NCBI RefSeq assembly: GCF_003201655.1
Contig: NZ_QJJU01000004.1
Span: forward strand, 186,001-250,000
Direction: 5' to 3'
DNA length: 64,000 bases
DNA from: Mycolicibacterium moriokaense
Lineage (GTDB): Bacteria; Actinomycetota; Actinomycetes; Mycobacteriales; Mycobacteriaceae
In this document: piece after piece, positions 17,285 through 26,162 of the stretch
Numbering within the stretch: position 1 is the stretch's first letter
How the letters are laid out: the number at the start of each line of letters is the position of its first letter
The notes under the pieces: generated by a model
Told to the model about the DNA's origin: nothing
What the model saw: the letters and a program-made list of their open reading frames with translations, nothing else
Databases searched by the model: none
Position numbers and translations under genes: made by a program

Positions 17285-18120
17285 GCCAGCCTGGTGATCT
17301 CGACGACGACGTCAAGGTCGGTCGAACCCTCGCCCGAGTAGATGCCTTTCAGCGGTGTGACATCCGAGTAGTCACGGCCGACCCCGACGCTGATGTACTG
17401 CTCGTTGATGTCGGCGTCGTTGGTGGGGTCGTAGTTCCACCAGCCCCCTGTCCACGCCTGCACCCACGCGTGGCTCTGCCCGTCGATGGTGTCACCGACC
17501 TTCGCCTTGCCCTTGGGGTGCAGATAGCCGCTGACGTATCGCGCCGGAATACCCATGCTTCGCAACAGGATCAACGTCAGGTGCGCGAAGTCCTGGCAGA
17601 CGCCCTTCCCTTCGCGGTGCGCATCCAGCCCGGACGAGTGCACCCCGGTCGTGCCTGCGACGTATTCGAGTTCGCTGTGCACCCAGTTGGACGCGGCGAT
17701 GACCGCCTCCTGCGGGTCGTGGTACTTCGCGATGCGCTCCCCAACCCGGCGGATTCGTTTGCTCTGCGGCGTGTAGTGGGTTCCGCTGAGCACGTCGTCG
17801 AAGCGGTCGATAACCGCCTCCGAGCGCAGGTCCTCCCAGGTGACCGTGTCCTCGGGCATATCACCCCGGTCGGTCTCCACCACGGAACTCGAGGTGACTT
17901 CGAGCTCAGTGTGCGGTGCGTGAAGGTCGAACGCCGTCACTGCGGTGCCCCAGTAGTCGACATAGCGGTACGACCTTGTGGCAGGCACGGTTTCGACGCG
18001 GTTGAGGATGACATTCTGGCGGGTGTCTGAGCGCGGCGTCAGCCGGGCCTCGTTGAAGGAAGCGGTCACTGGCGACTTGTAGGCGTAGCCCGTCGAGTGC
18101 ACGACCCGCAGCCGCCACAT
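17281..18120 (-). CDS. Transglutaminase-like protein (Rv2409c-type)
   Basis: 279 aa from ATG 18120, the same length I recall for Rv2409c. An N-terminal beta domain (MWRLRVVHSTGYAYKSPVTA) precedes the transglutaminase-like core. The catalytic triad is visible as Cys in GKGVCQDFAHL, His in GQSHAWVQAW and Asp in NYDPTND. Such proteins are probably cysteine peptidases or amidases. It travels with the alpha-E and circularly permuted ATP-grasp genes, a widespread trio thought to synthesise and cleave a peptide or peptide-like product. It is separated from the alpha-E gene by about 30 bases on the same strand. Confidence 0.92.
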   Translation of the reverse strand: MWRLRVVHSTGYAYKSPVTASFNEARLTPRSDTRQNVILNRVETVPATRSYRYVDYWGTAVTAFDLHAPHTELEVTSSSVVETDRGDMPEDTVTWEDLRSEAVIDRFDDVLSGTHYTPQSKRIRRVGERIAKYHDPQEAVIAASNWVHSELEYVAGTTGVHSSGLDAHREGKGVCQDFAHLTLILLRSMGIPARYVSGYLHPKGKAKVGDTIDGQSHAWVQAWTGGWWNYDPTNDADINEQYISVGVGRDYSDVTPLKGIYSGEGSTDLDVVVEITRLA

Positions 18121-18151
18121 CAGATTCTGCTCTTCGCGCAAGCGCTCATCG

Positions 18152-19129
18152 CTAGACTTCACCTTCTTCGATGACGAGCGAGCCATTCTGACCCGCATCG
18201 TGCCACGCCACCCACGGTGCGGAGTGAAAGTACTGCAGCGCCAATGCCTCTCCGACATCGGCACATGTTTCCTGCAGGCCGGCCAGCCGCTTCTCCAGCG
18301 ATTCCAGAAGCACACCGGGACGAAGGAACTCCAACTCGCTGCGTGCCCGGCCCAGTAGGCGCTGTGCCTCCGCGGTGGCGCCGAGCCGGTTGTGCGGCCG
18401 CTTCATCAACTCATCGAGGCTGTGCTCGGCCAACCTCAGCGAGTAGAAGATCGACCGCGGGAAAAGGCGGTCCAGCAACATGAATTCGACGACCCGGCCT
18501 GCGTCCAACGTGCCCCGGTACGTGCGCAGGTACGTGTCGTGAGCGCCTGCCGCGCGCAGCAGGGTGACCCATGCCGGCGAGGATGCGCTATCGCCGACGC
18601 GGGACAGCAGCAGCCGCACCGTCATGTCGACGCGTTCGATCGCGCGGCCAAGCACCATGAACCGGTAGCCGTCGTCGCGGCTGAGCGTCGAGTCCGCCAG
18701 CCCCGCAAACATCGCGGCGCGGCCCTCGACAAACGACAGGAATTCGTGTGGGCCAAGACGTTTGGCGGCTCGTTCGCGCTCGGCGAGCGCGTTGTATGTG
18801 GTATTGAGGCACTCCCAGATCTCGGTCGAGGTGACTTCGCGTGCGCCGCGGGCATTTTCGCGCGCGGCCGAGATTGCCTCAACGATCGAGCAGCCACCAT
18901 CGGTGTCACGGCTGTACGCCACTATGTCGGTCAACGACCACACGTCCAGCGGGGTCGTTGGCGATTCGATGCCGAGCACCTTCAGCAGCGTCCGCGATGC
19001 CTGGTCGGGGTCGACGCTGGAATCCTCGAGCAGCTGATGCACCGTCACATCGAGAATGCGGGCAGTGTCATCGGCTCGCTCCACGTAGCGGCCGATCCAG
19101 TACAGCGATTCGGCATTGCGCGCCAACAT
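18152..19129 (-). CDS. Alpha-E domain protein
   Basis: 325 aa, almost wholly helical, starting MLARNAESLYWIGRYVERADDTARILD, the hallmark of the alpha-E family. Further conserved stretches are NARGAREVTSTEIWECLN, MVLGRAIERVDMTVRLLL and FPRSIFYSL. The family has no proven activity but is nearly always encoded with a circularly permuted ATP-grasp and a transglutaminase-like peptidase, as here on both sides. It matches the position and length of Rv2410c. A partner or scaffold role in peptide-bond chemistry is inferred from context only. Confidence 0.93.
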   Translation of the reverse strand: MLARNAESLYWIGRYVERADDTARILDVTVHQLLEDSSVDPDQASRTLLKVLGIESPTTPLDVWSLTDIVAYSRDTDGGCSIVEAISAARENARGAREVTSTEIWECLNTTYNALAERERAAKRLGPHEFLSFVEGRAAMFAGLADSTLSRDDGYRFMVLGRAIERVDMTVRLLLSRVGDSASSPAWVTLLRAAGAHDTYLRTYRGTLDAGRVVEFMLLDRLFPRSIFYSLRLAEHSLDELMKRPHNRLGATAEAQRLLGRARSELEFLRPGVLLESLEKRLAGLQETCADVGEALALQYFHSAPWVAWHDAGQNGSLVIEEGEV

Positions 19130-19174
19130 TATTGGCTACTCTTCGCGCGAGCGCTCATCGGAAGATCCTCCCGT

Positions 19175-20869
19175 CTATTGCTGCTGTTGCTGTTGACTCT
19201 GCTGCGAATCGTTCGACGGTCGCAGTGGGTGTGACTGTTGTTGCTGGCGCTGCTGTGATGACCCGTCTGAACCGTTTTCGGCCTTGGAACCCTTCGGCGT
19301 CTCGGGCAGCGACCGCACCAACTCGGCGGCGGCGAGTTCGCGGTCGGCCACCGACGCGCGCGACGCAAGCACCCAGGTGTCCTTGGACCCGCCGCCCTGG
19401 CTGGAGTTGACGACCAGCGAGCCCTCGGGCAGCGCGACTCGGGTCAGCCCTCCTGGCAGCACCCAGACTTGGTCGCCGTCGTTGACCGCGAACGGCCGCA
19501 GATCGACGTGGCGTGGCGCCAGCTTGTTATCGATCTGCGTCGGCACCGTCGACAGTTGCACGACGGGCTGCGCGATCCAGCCACGCGGATCGCTTCTGAC
19601 CTTCTTGCTGATCGCTGCCAACTCCTTTTCGGAGGCGTCCGGGCCGAACACGATGCCGTAGCCGCCGGAGCCCTCGACCGGCTTGATGACAAGTTCGTTG
19701 ACTCGGTCGAGCACTTCCTCGCGTTCGTCGTCGAGCCAGCACCGGTAAGTGTCGACGTTGGCCAGCAGCGGCTTCTCGCCGAGGTAGTACTCGATGATGG
19801 TCGGCACGTAGGTGTAGACGAGCTTGTCGTCGCCGACGCCGTTGCCAACCGCGCTGGAGATGACGACGTTGCCTGCGCGGGCGGCGTTGAGCAGGCCGGC
19901 CACGCCGAGTACCGAGTCCGGCCGGAACTGCATCGGGTCGAGGTACGCATCGTCGATGCGCCGGTAGATGACGTCGACCTGCCGCTCACCCTCGGTGGTG
20001 CGCATGTACACGGCGTTGTCCCGGCAGAACAGGTCGCGGCCCTCGACCAACTCCACGCCCATCTGCCGGGCCAGCAGCGAGTGCTCGAAGTAGGCGGAGT
20101 TGTAAACCCCTGGAGTCAGCACCACCACCGTAGGGTCGGCGACGTTGTTGGCGGCCGCGTTGCGCAGAGCCCGCAGCAGATGCGCGGCGTAGTCACCGAC
20201 CGCGCGGACCCGATGCGTGGCGAACAGGTTCGGGAAGACCCGCGCCATCGAGCGGCGGTTCTCCATCACGTACGAGACGCCGGACGGTGAGCGCAGGTTG
20301 TCCTCGAGGACCCGGAAGTCACCCTTGGCATCGCGGACCAGGTCAATGCCCGCGACGTGGATGCGCACGCCGTTGGGCGGGACGATGCCTGCCGCCTCGC
20401 GGTGGAAGTGCTCACAAGAGGTGACCAGCCGGCGCGGGATGACCCCGTCGCGCAGGATTTCCTGCTCGCCGTAGATGTCGTCGAGGTAGTGCTCCAGCGC
20501 CTTGACCCGCTGCGTGATGCCTCGCTCGAGCCGCGTCCACTCGGCGGCTGAGATCACCCGGGGGACGAGGTCCAGCGGAAACGGCCGCTCCTGGCCGGAC
20601 AGCGAGAAAGTGATGCCCTGGTCGATGAACGCGCGGCCGAGCGCGTCGGCGCGTGCTTCCAGGTCAGAGGCATCCGAAGGGCCAAGCTCGGCGAAGATTC
20701 CCTTGTACGGCCCGCGGACGTTGCCCTGGGCGTCGAACATCTCGTCAAAGGCCTTCGAGTAGCTACCGAGCCTGTTGTAACCGTCGAAGATGCCGTCGTA
20801 CCGTTTGGACGCCCGCGGGTTGGTGCGGGACGTTCGCGCGGTCTCGGTTGGCAACATTCGAAGGCTCAC
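19175..20869 (-). CDS. Circularly permuted ATP-grasp protein with Gln-rich tail
   Basis: 564 aa. After a short basic N-terminus the protein has YDGIFDGYNRLGSYSKAFDEMF, then ATP-grasp elements in permuted order: DLVRDAKGDFRVLEDNLRSP, later ELVIKPVEGSGGYGIVFGPDA (ATP-binding loop) and RHVDLRPFAVNDGDQVWVLPGG. ATP-grasp enzymes ligate a carboxylate to an amine through an acyl phosphate. With alpha-E and transglutaminase-like neighbours it forms the conserved Rv2411c-Rv2409c set. The last 30 residues are low-complexity, mainly Gln and Ser, ending in a run of Q; this tail follows the conserved domain and is probably disordered. GTG 20869 or ATG 20857 may be the start. Confidence 0.92.
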   Translation of the reverse strand: MSLRMLPTETARTSRTNPRASKRYDGIFDGYNRLGSYSKAFDEMFDAQGNVRGPYKGIFAELGPSDASDLEARADALGRAFIDQGITFSLSGQERPFPLDLVPRVISAAEWTRLERGITQRVKALEHYLDDIYGEQEILRDGVIPRRLVTSCEHFHREAAGIVPPNGVRIHVAGIDLVRDAKGDFRVLEDNLRSPSGVSYVMENRRSMARVFPNLFATHRVRAVGDYAAHLLRALRNAAANNVADPTVVVLTPGVYNSAYFEHSLLARQMGVELVEGRDLFCRDNAVYMRTTEGERQVDVIYRRIDDAYLDPMQFRPDSVLGVAGLLNAARAGNVVISSAVGNGVGDDKLVYTYVPTIIEYYLGEKPLLANVDTYRCWLDDEREEVLDRVNELVIKPVEGSGGYGIVFGPDASEKELAAISKKVRSDPRGWIAQPVVQLSTVPTQIDNKLAPRHVDLRPFAVNDGDQVWVLPGGLTRVALPEGSLVVNSSQGGGSKDTWVLASRASVADRELAAAELVRSLPETPKGSKAENGSDGSSQQRQQQQSHPLRPSNDSQQSQQQQQQ

Positions 20870-20921
20870 CCATCACATGCTGCACCACTGGAGCCGTTTC
20901 GGCAGGCCAGTGGGCCTCGCT

Positions 20922-20951
20922 TTGGGAGATCCGTGGCCGCGCTGGTACCCT
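20922..20951 (+). promoter_or_regulatory. Putative rpsT promoter
   Basis: TTGGGA (20922-20927) and TACCCT (20946-20951) are separated by 18 bases and lie about 75 bases before the rpsT start, giving a plausible principal-sigma-factor promoter in the gap between rpsT and the divergent ATP-grasp gene. Confidence 0.4.
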
Positions 20952-21025
20952 GAGCAGTCGCTGCCCGTCGCCGGGCGCCTAAAAGACTTACCCAACCCAG
21001 TCGAGATTTGCGAAGGAACATACGC

Positions 21026-21286
21026 GTGGCCAACATCAAGTCGCAGCAGAAGCGCATCCTCACCAACGAGCGCCGCAGGCTGCGCAACAAGTCGGTGAAG
21101 TCGTCGCTTCACACGGCGGTCCGCGGATTCCGGGAGGCCGTCGAGGCAGGCGACAAGGAGAAAGCCGCCGAGCTGCTCGCGTCGACCAGCCGCCAGCTGG
21201 ACCAAGCCGCCAGCAAGGGCGTCATCCACAAGAATCAGGCAGCCAACCGCAAGTCGGGGCTAGCGGCCTCCCTCAACAGCCTCTGA
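21026..21286 (+). CDS. rpsT: 30S ribosomal protein S20
   Basis: 86 aa, beginning [20 protein letters not shown] from GTG 21026, which has AAGGA (21013-21017) 8 bases upstream. The protein is the expected three-helix, Lys/Arg-rich S20 with [39 protein letters not shown] and a terminal [11 protein letters not shown]20 binds 16S rRNA early in 30S assembly. It is a single-gene unit, divergent from the ATP-grasp gene and convergent with holA, with only about 20 bases between the stops. This is the Rv2412 position. Confidence 0.98.
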   Translation: MANIKSQQKRILTNERRRLRNKSVKSSLHTAVRGFREAVEAGDKEKAAELLASTSRQLDQAASKGVIHKNQAANRKSGLAASLNSL

Positions 21287-21305
21287 GCCACTCAACAAGC
21301 TCTGA

Positions 21306-22268
21306 TCATTCTGCGACGAGTTCGGCTACTTTCCTGACCGCCGCCTCCAGCGCGTAGTCGGCGTCCGCCGCAGCGCCCTTCACGTCGGCGTTGAGCGTGG
21401 CGACCAGCCGCATGGCCTCGGCCACCGAGGCTCGCGACCACCGTCGCGCCTGCTTCTGCGCCTTCTGCACCCGCCACGGTGGCATGCCCAGCTCGGCCGC
21501 CAACCGGTACGGGTCGCCCGACAGCGGCGCGACCCTGGCGATGGCGTGCACGGCCTCGGCGAGGGCGTCGGCCAACACCACCTGTGGCTCACCGCTCATC
21601 ATCGCCCACCGCAGTGCCTCGGCGGCGCCGGCGACATCGCCTACGACGGCCTTGTCGGCGATGTCGAAGCCCTTCACCTCGGCCTTGCCGGAGTGGTAGC
21701 GCCGGACCGCGGTCGCATCGACCTGGCCATCGGTGTCGGCCACCAACTGTGAACAGACAGCGGCCAATTCGCGTATGTCGGAGCCGACGGCGTCGAGCAC
21801 GGCGGTAACGGTGTCGTCGCCGATCTTCATCTTCAACGCACGAAATTCGCGTCGGACGAAGTCGGCTCGCTCACTGGCCTTTGTGATGCGGTCGCACGGA
21901 TGCACCTGTGCGCCAAGGTTTTTCAGTTGGTCGGCAAGGGCCTTGGCGCGGCCGCCCCCGGAGTGCACGACGACAAGCATGGTCCCCGGTGGTAGGTCGG
22001 CGGCGGCCGCAGCGATCAGGGTCACCGCATCCTTGCCTGCCTCGGCGGCGGCCTCGAGCACCACGACACGCTCGTCGGCGAACAGTGACGGGCTGAGCAG
22101 CTCCGCCAGCTCGGAGGTGCTGACCTCGCCCGCGCGCAACCGATCAACCGGCACATCATCGGTGCCTGCTTGCTTGCGTGCCTGCCGAAGGACGGCCGCG
22201 ACCGCGCGCTCGACAAGCAGATCTTCGTCACCCAACACCAGGTGCAGGCCTGCGACCTCTTCGCTCAC
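21306..22268 (-). CDS. holA: DNA polymerase III subunit delta
   Basis: 320 aa, the usual actinobacterial length. It starts [20 protein letters not shown], matching the N-terminal clamp-wrench domain, and contains [38 protein letters not shown] and [13 protein letters not shown], ending with the collar domain ([17 protein letters not shown]). Delta opens the beta sliding clamp within the clamp loader. The comEC stop lies just upstream, so it is probably the last gene of the comEA-comEC-holA operon, the same order as Rv2415c-Rv2413c. Confidence 0.95.
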   Translation of the reverse strand: MSEEVAGLHLVLGDEDLLVERAVAAVLRQARKQAGTDDVPVDRLRAGEVSTSELAELLSPSLFADERVVVLEAAAEAGKDAVTLIAAAAADLPPGTMLVVVHSGGGRAKALADQLKNLGAQVHPCDRITKASERADFVRREFRALKMKIGDDTVTAVLDAVGSDIRELAAVCSQLVADTDGQVDATAVRRYHSGKAEVKGFDIADKAVVGDVAGAAEALRWAMMSGEPQVVLADALAEAVHAIARVAPLSGDPYRLAAELGMPPWRVQKAQKQARRWSRASVAEAMRLVATLNADVKGAAADADYALEAAVRKVAELVAE

Positions 22269-22280
22269 CTGATGATCGTG

Positions 22281-23816
22281 TCATGGCCGCCCGACAGCCT
22301 CCGACACCGTCCATGCGAGCAGGCATACCGCCCCGGCAGCCGTTGCGACGCGGACCCACCGCCACCGCCATGCCAGCACCGCGGCGATGCCGGCGACGGC
22401 GATACACACCACGCCAAGCAGACCCGACGGAACGCCGATGGACGCGCCAGGCACACCCGCGGCCCACCGGGCCACCCGCAACAGCCACCACAACTCCGGG
22501 CCCGTGAACCGGATCAACAGTTGCGCGCCCGACGGCCAGAGCGGACAGAGCGTGGCGGCCGCCGTACCGACGACGGTGATCGGCGGGATCACGGCCGCCA
22601 CGGCGAGGTTGGCCACGACCGACACGACACTGAAGGTGCCCGATATCCCGGCGATCAGAGGGGCAGTGACGAGCTGCGCGGCGACCGCCACGCTCACCGC
22701 GTCGGCCAGCGGCTTGGGCCAGCCGCGCCCGACCAGGCGCCGCGACCACACCGGTGCGATCACCACAAGCGCCGCGGTCGCCGAGACCGACAACGCGAAT
22801 CCGACGTCGACGGCCAGTTCGGGCGCGGCGATCATCAGCACGATCACGCTGGCCGACAACACCGGTATGGCCTGCCTGCGCCGATGCGAGACCACGGCGA
22901 GCAGGGTGATGCCTCCCATCACCGCCGCCCGTAGCACGCTGGCGGAGGGCTGCACGACGACGACGAACGCCACCAGCGCGAGTGCGGCCAACGCGACTGC
23001 CAGCCTGGGGCCAAACAGAGCGGCCGTCATCAACACCGCGCCGCAGACGATGGTGACGTTGGCCCCCGACACCGCGGTCAAATGAGTCAAACCGGACGCG
23101 CGGAACTCGGCGATGGTCTGCGCGGTCAACGTTGACGTGTCGCCCAGCACCAGCGCAGGCAGTATCGCCGCTTGATCCGCGGGCAGCGCGACGCGTGCAG
23201 CGTCGGCGAAGCCCCTTCGAACGTCTTGTGCGACCCTGTCGATGCGCGCGGCCTCGCCCAGTCTCGGCTCACCCGTTGCCGTCAACACCGCGACGGTCAG
23301 GTCGCGTCGAGTGGGCCGTCCGATGCGGGCCCGGAAGCTCGCAGGCCGGCCCGCCGTCAGCTCGGCGAACTCGACGCCGCGGGTGAAAACGACTACCCGG
23401 CCAGATATTTCACTCTCACCGACACGCTGCAGCGACCCGCGAAACATCATCCGGCCGCCGCCCAGCGAGCGAGGTGTCTCGGTGGGCGAGACCACGACGG
23501 AGGTGACCGTGCCATAGCGCTGGACGATCGGATGATGATGAAGTTCACCGACGCGCAGCCCGACCGCAACCCCGAGACCCGCGCCGACCACCGCGACTGC
23601 GACGGCCCCCGTCGCGACCGCTCCGACGTCGACGCCAGACTCTCGGCGACCACTACCCCACCACCCGATGGCGGTGGTTGCGACGACGGCAAAGGCGACC
23701 GCAGCGACCGAACCGCCAACCGGCCAGAGGATTCCGGCCGCCGTCACCGCCCAGCTGGTCAGCGCCGCGGGGACCAACCGCAGATCCAACCGGGCGCCGC
23801 CGTCCACCGGCGTCAT
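22281..23816 (-). CDS. comEC: ComEC/Rec2-family DNA-uptake channel protein
   Basis: 511 aa with many membrane segments. The family signature is visible in the middle: FRASGLTHLTAVSGANVTIV, followed by helices such as AALFGPRLAVALAALALVAF and a conserved ILRAAVMGGITLLA-like segment (SVLRAAVMGGITLLAVVSHR). The competence domain runs to the C-terminus, and the metallo-beta-lactamase domain of longer ComEC proteins is absent, as in other mycobacteria. It would form the inner-membrane channel for single-stranded DNA. Its start overlaps the comEA stop (ATGA at 23813-23816). Confidence 0.94.
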   Translation of the reverse strand: MTPVDGGARLDLRLVPAALTSWAVTAAGILWPVGGSVAAVAFAVVATTAIGWWGSGRRESGVDVGAVATGAVAVAVVGAGLGVAVGLRVGELHHHPIVQRYGTVTSVVVSPTETPRSLGGGRMMFRGSLQRVGESEISGRVVVFTRGVEFAELTAGRPASFRARIGRPTRRDLTVAVLTATGEPRLGEAARIDRVAQDVRRGFADAARVALPADQAAILPALVLGDTSTLTAQTIAEFRASGLTHLTAVSGANVTIVCGAVLMTAALFGPRLAVALAALALVAFVVVVQPSASVLRAAVMGGITLLAVVSHRRRQAIPVLSASVIVLMIAAPELAVDVGFALSVSATAALVVIAPVWSRRLVGRGWPKPLADAVSVAVAAQLVTAPLIAGISGTFSVVSVVANLAVAAVIPPITVVGTAAATLCPLWPSGAQLLIRFTGPELWWLLRVARWAAGVPGASIGVPSGLLGVVCIAVAGIAAVLAWRWRWVRVATAAGAVCLLAWTVSEAVGRP

Positions 23817-24625
23817 GCATGCACGAGGTGGCTCAGCTTATCCAGCCGCGCAGGTCCGATCCCGTCGACATCCCCGAGCTGGTCGACGCTGGTGAAGCGC
23901 CCGTTGGCATCACGCCACGCAATGATCGCGGCGGCGGTCACCGGACCGACACCCGGCAACGCGTCCAGCTCATCCACGGTCGCAGCGTTCAGATCAACTA
24001 AACCGCGCGGCGCGGAAGGGCTTCCGGTCTGCGCGTTCGCAGGCGGAACGGTGCCCGAATCTCCCGTGCTTGAGCTGCCCATCGCCGCCGGCTGCCCCGG
24101 TGCGGCGGTGATCCCGACGATGATCTGCTCACCGTCGGTGACCCGGCGGGCCATGTTCAGTCCGATAAGGTCGGCACCGTCAGTTGCGCCACCCGCAGCA
24201 GTGAGCGCGTCGGCGATCCGGGCACCCGGTTCCAGCGTGACCAGGCCTGGCTTGTGCACAAGGCCCACGACGCTGACTACCACGCGCCCGTCCGGTTTTG
24301 GTGCGGCGCCCTTCGTCGGAGTTGCAGTCGAAACCATCTCCACCGGGGGCAGTTTCGCCGACGAGATGGGCGGCGGCTTGTCGCGCGTCAGCGAGAAGAT
24401 CGTTGCCAGCACGGCGATGATCCCGACAGCCGCAAGCGCGATGGCACCCGCCCGCCCCGGGTCGGCACGGATAGCCGCCACCCAGCTGGCCGCGCCATCG
24501 GCCCTGGCGGTGTCGGGTAGCCACCGCGACAACGAGGTATCAGGCTCGGCGTTTACGCCTGAATCGGACTCACTGTCCGCTCCGAGACGGCGCTGGACGC
24601 GCTCAGCGGGCAATTCGGTTTGCAT
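23813..24625 (-). CDS. comEA: ComEA-like DNA-binding protein
   Basis: 270 aa from ATG 24625; a GTG at 24652 would add nine residues. After a charged N-terminal region, one membrane segment (GAIALAAVGIIAVLATIFSL) near residues 67-86 anchors the protein. An SLBB domain follows (GLVHKPGLVTLEPGARIADA ... LNMARRVTDGEQIIVGI), then a linker rich in Ser, Gly and Pro, and a C-terminal helix-hairpin-helix pair (LVDLNAATVDELDALPGVGP ... VDGIGPARLDKLSHLV) that binds DNA without sequence specificity. It should capture double-stranded DNA outside the membrane for ComEC. Confidence 0.93.
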   Translation of the reverse strand: MQTELPAERVQRRLGADSESDSGVNAEPDTSLSRWLPDTARADGAASWVAAIRADPGRAGAIALAAVGIIAVLATIFSLTRDKPPPISSAKLPPVEMVSTATPTKGAAPKPDGRVVVSVVGLVHKPGLVTLEPGARIADALTAAGGATDGADLIGLNMARRVTDGEQIIVGITAAPGQPAAMGSSSTGDSGTVPPANAQTGSPSAPRGLVDLNAATVDELDALPGVGPVTAAAIIAWRDANGRFTSVDQLGDVDGIGPARLDKLSHLVHA

Positions 24626-24739
24626 GCGCCCAAAGTAGGAGCGAGCTCTCACGGCCCAGCTACAAACCGAGGGCTCAGCAACGCGCCCTGTGGATGAAAT
24701 CCCGTATGTGGATAAGCGCGGTGTCTACAGTGACTCGGT

Positions 24740-25405
24740 ATGGATCGTCGTATACCGATGATCGCTGGAATCGCGTTTGCGGTGTTGTCCGCCGCTGCGC
24801 TGCTTACGGTTCCGTTACTTCCCGGCATCGACAAGCCCGGATACGACATCGTCTCGCACGTCAACGAGCATTCCGCCGCGATGCGAGTGCAGGCGCTGTT
24901 GCTGACATTCGGGTTATTGGCGTTGGTCGTGGTCCTCGGGTATGCGCGTGACCGCCTGACCGGCCCGTCGGGCTACGTGTTCACCATCGGCTCGGCCGTC
25001 GTACTCGTCGAGATGTTCATCTCGACGTGGTTCACCGCAGGGCTCGCGCTACATCCCGACCAACTCGGATCGGCAACCGCGCGCACCATCACCGACATCG
25101 TTACGATGTTCGGACCAATCCTGACCGTCGCCGACATCATGGTTGCGGTGCCAATTCTGTTGGCGGCCAATGACGGTCGGTTCCCACGCTGGATTGCAAT
25201 ACTCGCCGCGGTGTTCGCCGTCGAGCAGTTGATCGAGACGATCACGATCATCGGCCCACCCGCCAGTTTCATTTCGCCCGGCGGTGCGATGAATTTCTAC
25301 CTTGGTGGGCCGCTGTTCATCGTCTTCTTCCTGGGGCTCGGTGTCGCCTTGTCTCTGGAGCCCGCTGAGGATCAGCCCGAGCCTGTCGACGAACCGGAAG
25401 ACTGA
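24740..25405 (+). CDS. Six-pass membrane protein of unknown function
   Basis: 221 aa beginning MDRRIPMIAGIAFAVLSAAA, with about six transmembrane helices and an acidic tail rich in Glu and Pro. It resembles DUF4386-like hypothetical membrane proteins, as does the MarR-linked membrane protein near 16 kb, but with low similarity between them. It is divergent from comEA and converges on the membrane-protein gene ending at 25372, with a 34-base overlap. In M. tuberculosis the eis gene lies next to comEA; it is absent here. Function unknown. Confidence 0.8.
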   Translation: MDRRIPMIAGIAFAVLSAAALLTVPLLPGIDKPGYDIVSHVNEHSAAMRVQALLLTFGLLALVVVLGYARDRLTGPSGYVFTIGSAVVLVEMFISTWFTAGLALHPDQLGSATARTITDIVTMFGPILTVADIMVAVPILLAANDGRFPRWIAILAAVFAVEQLIETITIIGPPASFISPGGAMNFYLGGPLFIVFFLGLGVALSLEPAEDQPEPVDEPED

Positions 25406-26160
25406 TCGAGCTCGAACCGTCCCTCGCGGAGTCGGTCGAGCGCTCGTCCGTCGGTGAGCTCAGGCCGATCCTCGGGGTGTCGCCAGTAATGCCGCACCAT
25501 CCAGTACAGCGCCGCGCCCCGCGGTGCGTAGAAGTCGGCGCCATCGATGATCTCTTCACTGCCGTCCTGTAAAACCAGCACGACCGCTTTGCGCGTTCTC
25601 TTGGTCTCCGTGCTGGCCTTCACGTCGACGACATCCCCCCAGTCGCCCGACTCGGTGTAAACGATGTTGGCTAAGTCGAATCCAGTTGGAGTTAGCTTGA
25701 CGAAGCCAACGCCGCCGCGCCGCCGCGCGCTGACCAAACCAACGACCGCGACGACGACGCCAAATGCCACGAGAATCGGCGAGAAAATCTGCATGCCGCG
25801 TGTCATCGGGACATCGAACTCCCCGCTTGGCACAAAGCGCACGATCACCAGTCCACTGCAAATGAAGATGATCAATCCGATGTACATCAAGACGCTAATC
25901 ACTTGGTCTGCGCGCAGCGTTGTACCCGTCGAGTCGTAGCTCGCACGCAAGGACGTCCGTCCAGCCCTTACGAGGTGGACGCCAACCAACGTGATCATCG
26001 GGAATGCGACAACCCCAAACAGCGCGACTGTAGTCAAGTAGTGGCCGCGCCGGAACGCCCGCACGCCGTAGATGACCCCCGGAGAAAACGCGACGACGGC
26101 CGCGAGGGTGATCCACATCAACCGACGACCACTTGCAGCCCATTTAGCAGGCTCGGGCAA
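25372..26160 (-). CDS. Four-helix membrane protein downstream of the ESX effector-like gene
   Basis: About 262 aa if begun at TTG 26160, two bases after the stop of the upstream gene (TGAAGTTG); ATG 26118 gives 248 aa. Hydrophobic segments are WITLAAVVAFSPGVIYGV, YLTTVALFGVVAFPMITLVG, VLMYIGLIIFICSGLVIV and FSPILVAFGVVVAVVGLV. A cytoplasmic domain follows (LTPTGFDLANIVYTESGDWG ... VLVLQDGSEEIIDGADFY), which resembles bacterial PH-like domains. It is last in a three-gene set with an EspC-like protein and a frameshifted ESX effector-like gene. A multi-pass protein in this place could be an immunity protein, but that is inference. Confidence 0.78.
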   Translation of the reverse strand: MPEPAKWAASGRRLMWITLAAVVAFSPGVIYGVRAFRRGHYLTTVALFGVVAFPMITLVGVHLVRAGRTSLRASYDSTGTTLRADQVISVLMYIGLIIFICSGLVIVRFVPSGEFDVPMTRGMQIFSPILVAFGVVVAVVGLVSARRRGGVGFVKLTPTGFDLANIVYTESGDWGDVVDVKASTETKRTRKAVVLVLQDGSEEIIDGADFYAPRGAALYWMVRHYWRHPEDRPELTDGRALDRLREGRFELDQSSGSSTGSG

Positions 26161-26162
26161 CT

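Noticed and set aside
23172..24638. About 488-codon open frame antisense to comEC and comEA
   Set aside because: Sequence is rich in Arg, Pro, Ser and Thr without any domain; comEC and comEA are clear on the other strand.
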